A program made the position numbers and the translations under genes. Under the pieces are notes generated by a model. The model saw only the letters and a program-made list of their open reading frames with translations, was not told where the DNA came from and ran no database searches. Positions 1-8,747 of a DNA stretch of 64,000 bases are shown one piece after another (within the stretch, counting starts at the first letter, position 1; each line of letters opens with the position of its first letter). This stretch comes from an uncultured Alphaproteobacteria bacterium (GTDB taxonomy: Bacteria > Pseudomonadota > Alphaproteobacteria > Methylaequorales > Methylaequoraceae), in NCBI GenBank assembly GCA_902563305.1, contig CACEWP010000004.1, positions 43,150-107,149 of the forward strand, given 5' to 3'.

Positions 1-983
1 ATAATAAAGGACCCTTTAGCTTAAGTGAGTTAGCTAACATAATCGGATGTGATTGCCTTGGTGATAAAAATAAATTGATATATGATCTTGCTGTGGTTGA
101 AGAAGCTAAAAGCAATGAAATTTGTTTTATAACCCAAAAATATAAAAATTTATATAAAAGTTCGAAGGCGGGTGCTTTTATTATCAGTAAAGGTATTATT
201 TCCAAAGACAACAAAAATAAACTTGTTTCTGAAAATCCACATTTTGATATGGCGAAAGTGGCATCCGCATTCTATCCAGATTCAGACTATCCAAAATTTT
301 TCTTCAGTAAGACAGACCAAAAAACTAAACTAGATAAAACCATTAGAGTTTCTGAAAATTCTTTCATACATAAAAATGCTTCAATTGGCAATAATTCTGA
401 AATAGGATTAAATAGTGTTATTGGTCCGGGAGTCACTATAGGAAAAAATTGTCTTATTGGCGATAATGTATCAATTTATTTTTCTAAAATAGGTGATAAT
501 GTTAAAATATATCAAGGTGTCAAGCTAGGAAGTGAGGGTTTTGGCTTTATAATGAACAAAGATGAATTTAAAAAAATACCTCAGTTAGGAAGAGTGATAG
601 TTGGAAATAATGTTGAAATTGGTGCCAATTCTACTGTCGATAGGGGATCAATTGGTGATACGATCATCGATGATTATTGTATGATTGACAATATTGTTCA
701 TCTAGGCCATAACGTTAAATTAGGCAAAAGGTGTATAATTGCTGCTATGTCAGGAATTTCAGGTAGTACAACAATTGGAGATAACGTAATGATAGGGGGA
801 CAAGTAGGCATCAGCGGTCACTTAAAAATCGGTAATAATGTAAGAATTGCTGCTAAAACCGGTGTTATGAAAAATATTGAAGACAATAATGTAATAGCAG
901 GCTACCCTTCTGAAAAAATATTAGATTGGCATAGAAATACAATCATCCTAAAAAATCTTAGAAAAAATGATAAAAAAGACTGA
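1..983 (+). CDS. lpxD: UDP-3-O-acylglucosamine N-acyltransferase LpxD (5' end outside window)
   Basis: LpxD adds the N-linked 3-hydroxyacyl chain (from acyl-ACP) to UDP-3-O-acylglucosamine in cytoplasmic lipid A synthesis. The reading frame is open from base 3 and already encodes LpxD-like N-terminal sequence (GPFSLSELANIIG), so the gene enters from outside and the TTG at 75 is not the real start. The C-terminal two thirds is a left-handed beta-helix of hexapeptide repeats (I-G-x-N type), with the expected HLGHNVKLG segment carrying the catalytic His, followed by a short C-terminal helix. It overlaps fabZ by 17 bases and heads the lpxD-fabZ-lpxA-lpxI-lpxB run typical of alphaproteobacteria. 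Confidence 0.95.
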   Translation, partial: NKGPFSLSELANIIGCDCLGDKNKLIYDLAVVEEAKSNEICFITQKYKNLYKSSKAGAFIISKGIISKDNKNKLVSENPHFDMAKVASAFYPDSDYPKFFFSKTDQKTKLDKTIRVSENSFIHKNASIGNNSEIGLNSVIGPGVTIGKNCLIGDNVSIYFSKIGDNVKIYQGVKLGSEGFGFIMNKDEFKKIPQLGRVIVGNNVEIGANSTVDRGSIGDTIIDDYCMIDNIVHLGHNVKLGKRCIIAAMSGISGSTTIGDNVMIGGQVGISGHLKIGNNVRIAAKTGVMKNIEDNNVIAGYPSEKILDWHRNTIILKNLRKNDKKD

Positions 984-1419
984 ACTAAATATTGAGGATA
1001 TAAAAAGGTTAATACCTCATAGATACCCTTTTCTTTTAATTGATAAGTTAGTTGATATTATTCCTGGTGAAAGTGCTGTAGGTGTTAAAAATGTAACTTT
1101 TAATGAGAATTTTTTCCAAGGTCATTTTGATTCAATGTCTGTAATGCCAGGAGCATTAATTATTGAATCTATGGCTCAATCTGCTGGTACACTAGTAATG
1201 CATAGTCTTAAAAAAAATCAAGAGAATATCTCAGTTTATTTATTAACTGTCGATAAAGCAAAATTTAGAAAACCAGTCTGTCCAGGTGATACTTTGTTAC
1301 ATAAAGTAATAAAAAAACAAAATATTAAGAATATATGGAAATTTAAATGTAATTCATTTGTTAACAAAGAATTGGTTGCAGAAGCTGAGGTATCAGCAAT
1401 TATTAATTCTGAGGGTTAA
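967..1419 (+). CDS. fabZ: 3-hydroxyacyl-[ACP] dehydratase FabZ
   Basis: FabZ dehydrates 3-hydroxyacyl-ACP in fatty acid elongation and competes with LpxA/LpxD for the same substrates, which fits its place between lpxD and lpxA. The 150-aa length is normal for the single hot-dog fold. The HRYPFLLIDKL start and the helix segment VMPGALIIESMAQSAG with the catalytic Glu are present. The active-site His segment reads GHFDSMSVMPG, where most FabZ proteins have GHFPxxPVMPG; the His is kept but the following Pro is Asp. The start codon lies inside the end of lpxD, suggesting translational coupling. Confidence 0.95.
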   Translation: MIKKTELNIEDIKRLIPHRYPFLLIDKLVDIIPGESAVGVKNVTFNENFFQGHFDSMSVMPGALIIESMAQSAGTLVMHSLKKNQENISVYLLTVDKAKFRKPVCPGDTLLHKVIKKQNIKNIWKFKCNSFVNKELVAEAEVSAIINSEG

Positions 1420-1482
1420 ATCTGTAATATTTTGTAATTATTTATTATTTGTCCTTGTTATAATATTAATCTATAAAATATT

Positions 1483-2259
1483 ATGAATTCTCGATCAATT
1501 ATTCACAAAGATTCTAAAATTGGTAAAAATGTTGAGATAGGTTCGTTTTGCTCTATCGGTTCTAACGTTTCTATAGATGACAACTGCAAAATTCACAGTA
1601 ATGTAGTGATTAATGGAAATGTGACAATAAAAAAAAATGTTGAAATTTTTCCTTTCGTATCGATTGGTTCAATACCACAAGATTTAAAGTATAAAGGTGA
1701 GAAAACAAAAATAATTATTGGAGAAAATTGTAAAATTAGAGAATATGTAACTGTTAATTTAGGAACAAAGGGTGGAGGTGGTGTCACTAAGGTAGGCAAG
1801 AATTGTCTTTTAATGATTGGAACTCATATTGCCCACGATTGCATAATAGGAGATAATGTTATTTTTGCTAACCATTCCACCTTAGCAGGACATGTAATCA
1901 TAGAAAATAATGTTGTTGTAGGTGCATTAAGTGCAATACATCAATTCAGTAGAATAGGAGAAGGATCAATGATAGGAGGGATGTCAGGGGTTACCGCAGA
2001 TGTAGCACCATTTTCAACAGTGATGGGAAATAGAGCGAAATTAAGTGGTTTGAATTTAGTGGGCCTAAAAAGAAGTAGGTTTAAAAAAGTTGAAATTAAT
2101 GAATTAAGAAAAGTGTTTAAATATATATTTTACAGTAAAGATAAAACATTAGAAGACAGAGTGAAAAAAATAAAAAATCAGAAAATAAAGTTTTATACAA
2201 TAAAAAGAATATTGAACTTTCTTGATGGAGAAACACGAAGATCGTTTTGTATGCCTTAA
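1483..2259 (+). CDS. lpxA: UDP-N-acetylglucosamine O-acyltransferase LpxA
   Basis: LpxA performs the first step of lipid A synthesis, moving a 3-hydroxyacyl chain from ACP to the 3-OH of UDP-GlcNAc. The 258-aa product has N-terminal hexapeptide repeats forming a beta-helix, the GTHIAHDCIIGDN segment with the catalytic His, the glycine-rich acyl-chain ruler region (GGMSGVTADVAPFSTVMGN), and a helical C-terminus. Length matches the family. A 63-base gap separates it from fabZ, the only real spacer in this operon; it holds a TATAAT at 1459-1464 without a convincing -35, so a secondary promoter is possible but unproven. Confidence 0.95.
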   Translation: MNSRSIIHKDSKIGKNVEIGSFCSIGSNVSIDDNCKIHSNVVINGNVTIKKNVEIFPFVSIGSIPQDLKYKGEKTKIIIGENCKIREYVTVNLGTKGGGGVTKVGKNCLLMIGTHIAHDCIIGDNVIFANHSTLAGHVIIENNVVVGALSAIHQFSRIGEGSMIGGMSGVTADVAPFSTVMGNRAKLSGLNLVGLKRSRFKKVEINELRKVFKYIFYSKDKTLEDRVKKIKNQKIKFYTIKRILNFLDGETRRSFCMP

Positions 2260-2266
2260 TATTAAT

Positions 2267-3079
2267 ATGAAAAAAATTATATTATTAACTGGAGGTGGAA
2301 CATTACCAGAGGAGGTAATCAGAAGCTTAAAAAGGAAAAAAATAAAATTTTTTTGTATAATTTTTAAAAATAATCCGGTGTCAAAGTTCATTTTAAATCA
2401 TGAGTATAAGCTTATAAATTTTGGAAAAATTATCTCAGAATTAAAAATTTTAAAAAATTCAGGTTTTAAAAAAATATTAATGATTGGAAATTTAAAAAGA
2501 CCAAATCTAGCGGACATTAAACCAGATATTAATTCTATAAAATTAATACCATCATTTACAAATATGCTTCTTAAAGGTGGAGATAATAATTTATTGGCTT
2601 TTTGTATTAATCAACTTTCATTACTAGGCTTTGAGGTTCTAGATTTGAGGAAAATAATTCCTGAAAACTTTTTAAATTTCGGAAACCAAACCAATGTCAG
2701 TTTATCAGAAGTTAATATGAATGATATTAAAAAGGGTAAACGTATTTTAGATTATATTTCAAAATTTGATATTGGACAATCTATCATTATGAATAAAGGA
2801 AATGTTATTGGAATTGAAGCTGCACAAGGGACTGATAATTTAATTAAAGAATCTAAAGTTCATTTGAACAAAAATGAAAAATCAATTTTAATTAAACTTG
2901 TCAAAGTTAAACAAAATTTAAAAGCAGACTTACCAACAATCGGAATTAAAACAGTTAGAAATTGTAGAAAGTCAAATGTAGCAGGAATAGCATATTCAGC
3001 AAATAAAACACTTTTTTTAAAAAAACAAAAAATTGTTGAATACTGTAATGATAATAATATTTTTCTTTTTGGTGTTTAG
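2267..3079 (+). CDS. lpxI: UDP-2,3-diacylglucosamine pyrophosphatase LpxI
   Basis: LpxI (formerly DUF1009) hydrolyses UDP-2,3-diacylglucosamine to lipid X in alphaproteobacteria, replacing LpxH. The product has the N-terminal Rossmann-like stretch KKIILLTGGGTLPEEV and the C-terminal catalytic domain with EAAQGTDNLI and QNLKADLPTIG, matching the family's EAxEGTD and QDxRxDxPxIG regions. The frame is open back to a TTG at 2222, but ATG 2267, eight bases after the lpxA stop, begins exactly at the conserved N-terminus and gives 270 aa. Its position between lpxA and lpxB is the standard alphaproteobacterial order. Confidence 0.93.
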   Translation: MKKIILLTGGGTLPEEVIRSLKRKKIKFFCIIFKNNPVSKFILNHEYKLINFGKIISELKILKNSGFKKILMIGNLKRPNLADIKPDINSIKLIPSFTNMLLKGGDNNLLAFCINQLSLLGFEVLDLRKIIPENFLNFGNQTNVSLSEVNMNDIKKGKRILDYISKFDIGQSIIMNKGNVIGIEAAQGTDNLIKESKVHLNKNEKSILIKLVKVKQNLKADLPTIGIKTVRNCRKSNVAGIAYSANKTLFLKKQKIVEYCNDNNIFLFGV

Positions 3080-3081
3080 TT

Positions 3082-4170
3082 TTGAGAATAGTAATATTAG
3101 CAACAGAACCATCAGGTGATTTTTTAGGTTCAGAACTTATTAAATAATTAAAAAAAAAAAAAAAAATAAAAATATTCGGAGTTGGTGGAGAATTAATGGA
3201 ATCTGTTGGAATGAATTCATGGGTTCCGATAACGAAATTTAATGCTATTGGATTATATGAGGTAATAATTAGAATTGTAAAGTTTATTAATCTTTTTAAT
3301 CTTGTTAAAAAAAAAATAATAGATTGTAACCCTGATATTGTTATAACAATAGATTCTCCAAGCTTTAGTTATAGAATAGTTAAAAAACTTCAGCACTTAA
3401 GGAAAAATACTAAATTCATTCACTATGTGGCACCAACAGTTTGGGCTTGGAAATCATATAGAGCAAAGATTTTTTCTAAACTATACGATAAAATTTTTAC
3501 ATTATTTAAATTTGAACCTAAATATTTCTCTAAATACGGATTAGATACCAAATTTGTTGGACATCAAATTTTTTATAAAAAGGTCCCTTTAAGCAATCCT
3601 AAAAAGATAATTTCTTTTTTCCCTGGATCTAGAAGCGTAGAAATTAAAAGTAATATGAGAAAACTTAAAAAAATAATCTTAAGTTCTACAAATATTTTTA
3701 CTGATTACAATTTTTATATTTTAACTTTTGAACATGAAAAAAAAAATCTAGAAAAAATAATGGATACAAGGAAGATTAAAGTTATAAGTGATACACAATT
3801 AAAACATAAAATTATGCGAAAATCTTGCTTAGCAGTTGCTGCATCTGGCTCAGTAACACTAGAATTAATAAATTATAAAATTCCAACATTAGTCTTTTAT
3901 GAGACTCACTGGTTGACAAAAATTTTAATTAAATTTTTTGTAAATGTAAAATATGCATCAATAATTAATATATTTTATAACAAAGAAATTATATCAGAAT
4001 TTTTATTTGAAAGATTTACTCACGATAACATAATTAACTCAATGAAAAATTTAATTAATAATCATGAATCTAGATTAGAACAAATTAGATATTTTAAAGA
4101 TTTTTCAAAACAAATGCTTGTTAATCAAAGAAATCCATCAGAAATCATTGTTAAGAATTTGGATATTTAG
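3082..4170 (+). pseudogene. lpxB: Lipid-A-disaccharide synthase LpxB interrupted by an in-frame TAA
   Basis: LpxB condenses lipid X with UDP-2,3-diacylglucosamine to form the disaccharide of lipid A at the inner membrane. The frame starts at TTG 3082, two bases after lpxI, and encodes the conserved N-terminus RIVILATEPSGDFLGSELIK. A TAA at 3145-3147 then stops it. The same frame continues at once with LKKKKK-IKIFGVGGELMESVG and runs open to 4170 with normal LpxB features (HYVAPTVWAWKSYRAK, FFPGSRSVEI, AASGSVTLELI). Full length would be 362 codons. An indel cannot be the cause because both sides share a frame; one base change (for example CAA, GAA or AAA to TAA) explains it. A restart at ATG 3196 would lose the EPSGD substrate loop. 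It is either a true nonsense mutation in a normally essential gene or a sequence error next to the A17 tract. Confidence 0.85.
3150..3166 (+). repeat. Homopolymer run of 17 A inside lpxB
   Basis: Seventeen consecutive A residues follow three bases after the in-frame TAA of lpxB and encode its lysine run. Such a tract is prone to polymerase slippage, transcriptional slippage and sequencing or assembly error. Slippage here cannot repair the upstream stop, because the reading frame is already continuous across the tract. Confidence 0.95.
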
Positions 4171-4171
4171 T

Positions 4172-5503
4172 TTAATCAATACGGTCTGGAAATAAGTCCT
4201 TACTCGATTTTCTATCTTTGATCTTGATAAATTTTCTGTTTTTCTTTCCATTATATAGTTGACGGGGTCTACTAATTGTATTGTCACTTTCTGTCATTTC
4301 CTTCCATTGCGAAATCCAACCAACAGTTCTTGCAACAGCAAAAATCACAGTAAACATTGACTCTGGCAACCCAAGTGCTTTTAGAATTATTCCAGAATAA
4401 AAATCTACATTAGGATAAAGTTTTTTTTTAATGAAGTACTCATCATTAAGAGCGATTTCCTCAAGTTTTGTAGCCAACTTAAACAAAGGTACATTAAAAT
4501 TATCAACCTCCTTTAGAAGGTTATGACAATACTTTCTTAATACCTTTGCTCTTGGATCATGATTTTTATAAACTCTATGTCCAAATCCCATTAATCTAAA
4601 AGAATCATTATTATCTTTTGCTCTTTTTATATATTTATTAATATTTTCCTCTTTACCAATCTTATTTAACATTCTAATAACTGACTCATTAGCTCCTCCG
4701 TGTGCAGGTCCCCATAATGATGCTACTCCAGCAGCCACGCATGCAAATGGATTAGCTCCAGACGATCCGGCAATTTTTACTGTTGAGGTGGACGCATTCT
4801 GTTCATGATCTGCATGTAAAATTAATAATTTATCCAATGCATCTATACTTGCTTGGCTTGGTTTATATTCTCCACAAGGAGTTGAAAAAAGCATATGTAG
4901 AAAGTTTTCACTATAAGAAAGGGTATTCTTTGGATAAATAAAAGGTTGTCCCAGTGAATATTTGTATGCCATTGCAGCCATTGTTGGAAGTTTGGATAAT
5001 AGACGACTAACTGCTACCCACTTGCCTTTATTAGATGAAAAATCATATGTTTTTTCCGGATAAAAAGAAGACAAAGCTCCAACAATACCAACCATAACAG
5101 CCATTGGATGAGAATCTCTTCTGAAACCACTGTAAAAACGTAATATCTGTTCATGCAACATCGTATGATGAGTTATAATATTGATAAACTTTTTTTTATT
5201 CTTTTGATCAGGCAAGTCTCCATTAAGTAATAAATAGCAAACTTCTGAATAATCGGATTTTTCTGCTAGTTCCTCGATTTTATAACCTCTGTGAAGAAGA
5301 ATTCCTTTTTCACCGTCAATAAAGGTAATCTGTGATTTACAACTTGCTGTAGATTTAAAACCTGGGTCATAAACAAACATACCTGTTTCTTGATAAAAGG
5401 TCGATAAATCAGCTACTGCGGGTCCACAAGAACCCTCTTTTACTTGAAACTCATAAGTTTTACCGTTTCTATTATCTTTGACTGTCAGAGTTTTTTTCTT
5501 CAT
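4172..5503 (-). CDS. gltA: Citrate synthase
   Basis: GltA joins oxaloacetate and acetyl-CoA to citrate at the entry of the TCA cycle. The 443-aa product matches the large, hexameric type II form of Gram-negative bacteria. Conserved catalytic regions are present: [19 protein letters not shown] and [10 protein letters not shown] with an active-site His, then [18 protein letters not shown] with the second His and catalytic region. The gene is convergent with lpxB, only one base apart, and lies 14 bases downstream of gltX on the same strand, so the two are probably cotranscribed from the lexA-gltX side. Confidence 0.96.
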   Translation of the reverse strand: MKKKTLTVKDNRNGKTYEFQVKEGSCGPAVADLSTFYQETGMFVYDPGFKSTASCKSQITFIDGEKGILLHRGYKIEELAEKSDYSEVCYLLLNGDLPDQKNKKKFINIITHHTMLHEQILRFYSGFRRDSHPMAVMVGIVGALSSFYPEKTYDFSSNKGKWVAVSRLLSKLPTMAAMAYKYSLGQPFIYPKNTLSYSENFLHMLFSTPCGEYKPSQASIDALDKLLILHADHEQNASTSTVKIAGSSGANPFACVAAGVASLWGPAHGGANESVIRMLNKIGKEENINKYIKRAKDNNDSFRLMGFGHRVYKNHDPRAKVLRKYCHNLLKEVDNFNVPLFKLATKLEEIALNDEYFIKKKLYPNVDFYSGIILKALGLPESMFTVIFAVARTVGWISQWKEMTESDNTISRPRQLYNGKKNRKFIKIKDRKSSKDLFPDRID

Positions 5504-5517
5504 TTAAAATGTATTTT

Positions 5518-6873
5518 TTATCTATTGATTCTTCTGATTATTTCGTCATTACCTAAAATTCGTATTATTTTATAAATTGAAGGTCCAAAGATACTCCCTG
5601 TTATTAGTAATCTAAGTGGTTGAGCAACTAATTTAAAGGAAATATCATGGTAGTTAACAACATCTTTTATAGTTTCTTCAATATTTAAATCATTCCATTC
5701 AATTATATCAGAAAATTTATCTTTAAAGGTTTTTTTATATTTTTTGAATCCTTCTAATATATTAAGTTCTTCTTTTGTAAAACTTTTTGTTATTGAACTT
5801 AGCTTTAAAATATTGAATTCTATATCATTTAGAGATGAGGATCTATCCTTATATAGATCTATCAACTCTAGCAAATCTACTTGACTAAAAAAATCAAGTT
5901 TTTCTATTTTTTCAGTATTTTTTTTTAAATGATCTAGTATTTTCTCATTTGACATTTCTTTAATATAGAAATTATTTAGAAAATTTAATTTCTTATTATC
6001 AAATTTTGCAGGAGATTTACCTAATTTATCTAATGAAAATTTTTCTTTTATAAAATCAATTGAGAAAATTTCTTGATCACCGTAAGACCAGCCAAGCCTT
6101 ATCATGTAGTTGATTAAAGCTTCAGGAAGAAAACCATCGGATTTATATTTAAGAATTGAAACTGCGTTATCTCTTTTTGACATTTTCTGATTATTTTCAT
6201 TATGAATTAAAGAGATATGAGCAAAATTAGGTCTATAATTAAGAAAATCAAAAATAATTTTTTGCCTAAATGAGTTAGTTAGATGATCATCACCTCTAAT
6301 TATATCTGAAATATTCATTCTCAAATCATCTACAGCTGAAGATAAAAGGAATGTAGGTGAACCATCACTTCTTACAATAATATAGTCATCAATTTCATTA
6401 GCGTTTACATTTACCTTTCCTTGAATTTTATCGTTAAGAGTTTGAGATTCGTCAAGAGGTGCTTTTATTCTAATACAATAATCTTGATTATTAGGAAGGT
6501 TGCTTTGTTTATCCCTCCATTCACTATAAAATCTTTTTTTTGAAGATTTAAATCTATGAATAAATTCTTTATCATGAAAACATTTATATGCTAGGCCCCT
6601 GGATAAAAGAGACTTAGCTACTTCCAAGTGCTCTTTTTTATTTTTACTTTGATAAATTATCTTATCATCAATATCCAGACCTAGCCATTCTAAACCTTTT
6701 ATAATTGATTTAGTCGACTCTGCTGAGTTTCTATCTTTATCGGTATCTTCAATTCTTAATCTAAATTTTCCATTATTTTTTTTTGCATGAAGATAGTTAA
6801 ATAAAGCTGTTCTAGCACCTCCAATGTGTAAAGGTCCTGAAGGAGAGGGGGCAAATCTAGTAATAATGGACAT
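5518..6873 (-). CDS. gltX: Glutamyl-tRNA synthetase
   Basis: GltX charges tRNA-Glu (class I aminoacyl-tRNA synthetase). The N-terminal FAPSPSGPLHIGGARTALFN contains the HIGH-type ATP motif, and QKMSKRDNAVS gives the KMSKR loop. The C-terminal anticodon-binding region is helical and K/E-rich. At 451 aa it has normal length. Many alphaproteobacteria carry two GltX copies, one of which also charges tRNA-Gln for GatCAB amidation; from this window it cannot be said which role this copy has. It sits 21 bases downstream of lexA. Confidence 0.95.
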   Translation of the reverse strand: MSIITRFAPSPSGPLHIGGARTALFNYLHAKKNNGKFRLRIEDTDKDRNSAESTKSIIKGLEWLGLDIDDKIIYQSKNKKEHLEVAKSLLSRGLAYKCFHDKEFIHRFKSSKKRFYSEWRDKQSNLPNNQDYCIRIKAPLDESQTLNDKIQGKVNVNANEIDDYIIVRSDGSPTFLLSSAVDDLRMNISDIIRGDDHLTNSFRQKIIFDFLNYRPNFAHISLIHNENNQKMSKRDNAVSILKYKSDGFLPEALINYMIRLGWSYGDQEIFSIDFIKEKFSLDKLGKSPAKFDNKKLNFLNNFYIKEMSNEKILDHLKKNTEKIEKLDFFSQVDLLELIDLYKDRSSSLNDIEFNILKLSSITKSFTKEELNILEGFKKYKKTFKDKFSDIIEWNDLNIEETIKDVVNYHDISFKLVAQPLRLLITGSIFGPSIYKIIRILGNDEIIRRINR

Positions 6874-6894
6874 ATTAAGTTTTGAAAAAAAACT

Positions 6895-7512
6895 TTATTT
6901 AAATTTTCTTATTAAACCAACTAAAAGACCTTGAATCTTAACCCTACCTTCACCAAAAATTCTTGTTTTATAATTTTTGTTTGCAGGTTCAAGGGCGATA
7001 GAGTTTTTAAAAGACCTGAATTTTTTTAAAGTTACCTCATTTCCATCTATGAGTGCAACAACAATATCACCTGTATGAGCTTGTTGAGCTTTTTTTATTA
7101 CTACAATATCTCCATCAAATATACCTTCATCAATCATAGATTCACCGTTAACTTCTAACGTGAAATGTTCATCTCTGTTATTTATTAAGTAGTTTGGAAC
7201 TGATATTTGCTCAAAACTTCCCGTAATTGCTTCAATGGGGTTTCCAGCAGCAATTCTCCCTAAGAAAGGAATATCCGTTTCTAAAGTATTCGTTGAGCTT
7301 TTATTTGTGGTCAGCAATTCTAGTGCTCTTGCTTTATGAGGGGTTTTTTTTATAAATCCTTTCTCTTCCAGACTGGAAAGTAATTTATATATCCCCGATT
7401 TTGACTTGATGCTTAGGTTATTTTTCATCTCATCAAAAGTAGGAAAAAGCATCTCTTTTTCATAATAATTTTTTATATAATCTAAAAGTTGTTTCTGTTT
7501 TATTGTTAACAT
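6895..7512 (-). CDS. lexA: LexA repressor, autocleaving SOS regulator
   Basis: LexA represses SOS genes until RecA filaments trigger self-cleavage. The 205-aa product has an N-terminal winged HTH (residues 1-65, with FPTFDEMKNNLSIKSKSGIY in the recognition part), a linker with the Ala89-Gly90 cleavage bond (RIAAGNP), and an S24 peptidase domain with Ser125 (GESM) and Lys163 (EVTLKKF) as the catalytic dyad. Upstream lies a promoter with an embedded GTTC-N7-GTTC box, so it should repress itself. The ATG lies seven bases after the -10 element, with no ribosome binding site in between, so the transcript is probably leaderless. It follows moeA in a layout common in alphaproteobacteria. Confidence 0.96.
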   Translation of the reverse strand: MLTIKQKQLLDYIKNYYEKEMLFPTFDEMKNNLSIKSKSGIYKLLSSLEEKGFIKKTPHKARALELLTTNKSSTNTLETDIPFLGRIAAGNPIEAITGSFEQISVPNYLINNRDEHFTLEVNGESMIDEGIFDGDIVVIKKAQQAHTGDIVVALIDGNEVTLKKFRSFKNSIALEPANKNYKTRIFGEGRVKIQGLLVGLIRKFK

Positions 7513-7548
7513 ATTAAATGTTCTACATAAGTTCTACCAACATGTCAA
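7513..7548 (-). promoter_or_regulatory. lexA promoter (sigma-70 type)
   Basis: Reading the minus strand, TTGACA (7548-7543) is a perfect -35 element, followed by a 17-base spacer and TAGAAC (7525-7520) as a -10 with four of six consensus bases. The lexA ATG at 7512 begins seven bases beyond the -10, where transcription would be expected to start. The element separates lexA from the upstream moeA and gives it independent control. Confidence 0.75.
7520..7534 (-). promoter_or_regulatory. LexA box (GTTC-N7-GTTC direct repeat)
   Basis: The plus strand reads GTTC-TACATAA-GTTC (GAAC-N7-GAAC on the lexA strand), the established alphaproteobacterial LexA operator. It overlaps the -10 element of the lexA promoter, so bound LexA would block RNA polymerase. 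A second exact copy stands before umuD at 44336. Confidence 0.88.
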
Positions 7549-7559
7549 GTCATAAGTTT

Positions 7560-8747
7560 CTAATTTACAAAATCATTAAAAACCAGAATTCTTGCATTTT
7601 GTTTCCTCTTAATTGGATTTGAAAATGGTTTTCTTACTAAAATACCATCAGCAATATTTAACATATTTATTAATGAACTGTCTTGATTATCTATTAGTTC
7701 GAAGGTATTATTTTTAATGATAACTCTTTGAAATAATGTTAAATTTGAATTCTTTTTTATAGATTTACCAGAAGAAAATTCTCTTTGCTTTAAATCTATA
7801 TATTTAAATCCGTAAAATGAATTAATGAATGTTGGTAAAAAATTAATCAAAGAAGTAAAACATGACACAGGATTACCTGGTAATCCAAGAAAATATTTAT
7901 TTTTATTAAACTTTCCAAATGTTGTCGGCTTACCTGGTTTAATAGCTACCCTCTCAAATAAAATTTTAAGTCCAACCTCTTGAAGTGCTGATTTAACTAG
8001 GTCGTACTTCCCTTTTGAAACACCACCACTAGTAATTAGTAGATCAAATTTTTTTTGTGATTTATATTTTTTAATAAATTCATTATGATTGTCTTTAGAT
8101 AGTTCTATTTTGATCAGTTCACCACCAAATAGTTCTACAAAATGCTTGATAAAGATGTTATTGGTCGATTCAACAAGTGGTGATTCATTTTTATTTTTAA
8201 TTAACTCATCCCCAGTACAAATTACAAATATTCTGGGTTTTTTTAAAACTTTTAACCTTTTTAACTTCATGGATTTAGCCAAAGCAATTGATCTAACATT
8301 CATAATAGACTTTTTATGAAGGTATTTTTTGTTTTTGACAAGGTCAGAACATTTTTTCCTTATAAAATTATTAGATGGAAAATCATTAATATAAATATGC
8401 TTGGTCTCAATTTGAAAGTTTTCTTTTGGAATAACTCTTTTATCATCACCATATACAGGAGCTCCAGTATAAATTAGAACGCATTCGCCATTATTAATTT
8501 TTTTTGCTTTTTTATCTCCTGCTTTTGATTCACCAATTATTTTAAATCTTTTTACTTTTTCTTTTTTTAAAACAAGAACACCATCCATTGATGAGACATT
8601 ATTATTTGGAAGATTTGCTTTTGAATAATAGTCGGTTAGAAGGATTCTATTTCCTGAATTTTCAGTCTTAACAAGTTCAAAACTCTTGGATTTATAAACA
8701 TTTCTTGAAATTATATTAAGAGCTTGGGTATATGTTATCATCTTCAT
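7560..8747 (-). CDS. moeA: Molybdopterin molybdenumtransferase MoeA
   Basis: MoeA inserts molybdate into adenylylated molybdopterin to finish molybdenum cofactor. Domains visible are the N-terminal MoeA region (SSMDGVLVLKKE, equivalent to the SAMDGYA segment, then the GxxxAG-like GESKAGD), and the central MPT-binding domain with ICTGDEL, SGGVSKGKYDLVK and KPGKPTTFG...GLPGNPVSCF. The frame is open to 8792, but ATG 8747 (or 8741) fits the family N-terminus and is preceded by AGGAA at a good distance. It overlaps the end of moaC by about 30 bases, implying coupling. The cofactor may supply the molybdopterin oxidoreductase encoded at 51853. Confidence 0.93.
   Translation of the reverse strand: MKMITYTQALNIISRNVYKSKSFELVKTENSGNRILLTDYYSKANLPNNNVSSMDGVLVLKKEKVKRFKIIGESKAGDKKAKKINNGECVLIYTGAPVYGDDKRVIPKENFQIETKHIYINDFPSNNFIRKKCSDLVKNKKYLHKKSIMNVRSIALAKSMKLKRLKVLKKPRIFVICTGDELIKNKNESPLVESTNNIFIKHFVELFGGELIKIELSKDNHNEFIKKYKSQKKFDLLITSGGVSKGKYDLVKSALQEVGLKILFERVAIKPGKPTTFGKFNKNKYFLGLPGNPVSCFTSLINFLPTFINSFYGFKYIDLKQREFSSGKSIKKNSNLTLFQRVIIKNNTFELIDNQDSSLINMLNIADGILVRKPFSNPIKRKQNARILVFNDFVN

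Noticed and set aside
1432-1464. Promoter upstream of lpxA (TTGTAA and TATAAT)
   Set aside because: The -10 is good but the spacing to TTGTAA is 21 bases, too long for a normal sigma-70 promoter; kept only as a remark under lpxA.
3145-3170. Programmed frameshifting or transcriptional slippage on the A17 tract as the way lpxB is expressed
   Set aside because: The stop comes before the tract and the frame is the same on both sides, so slippage in the tract would break rather than restore the product.
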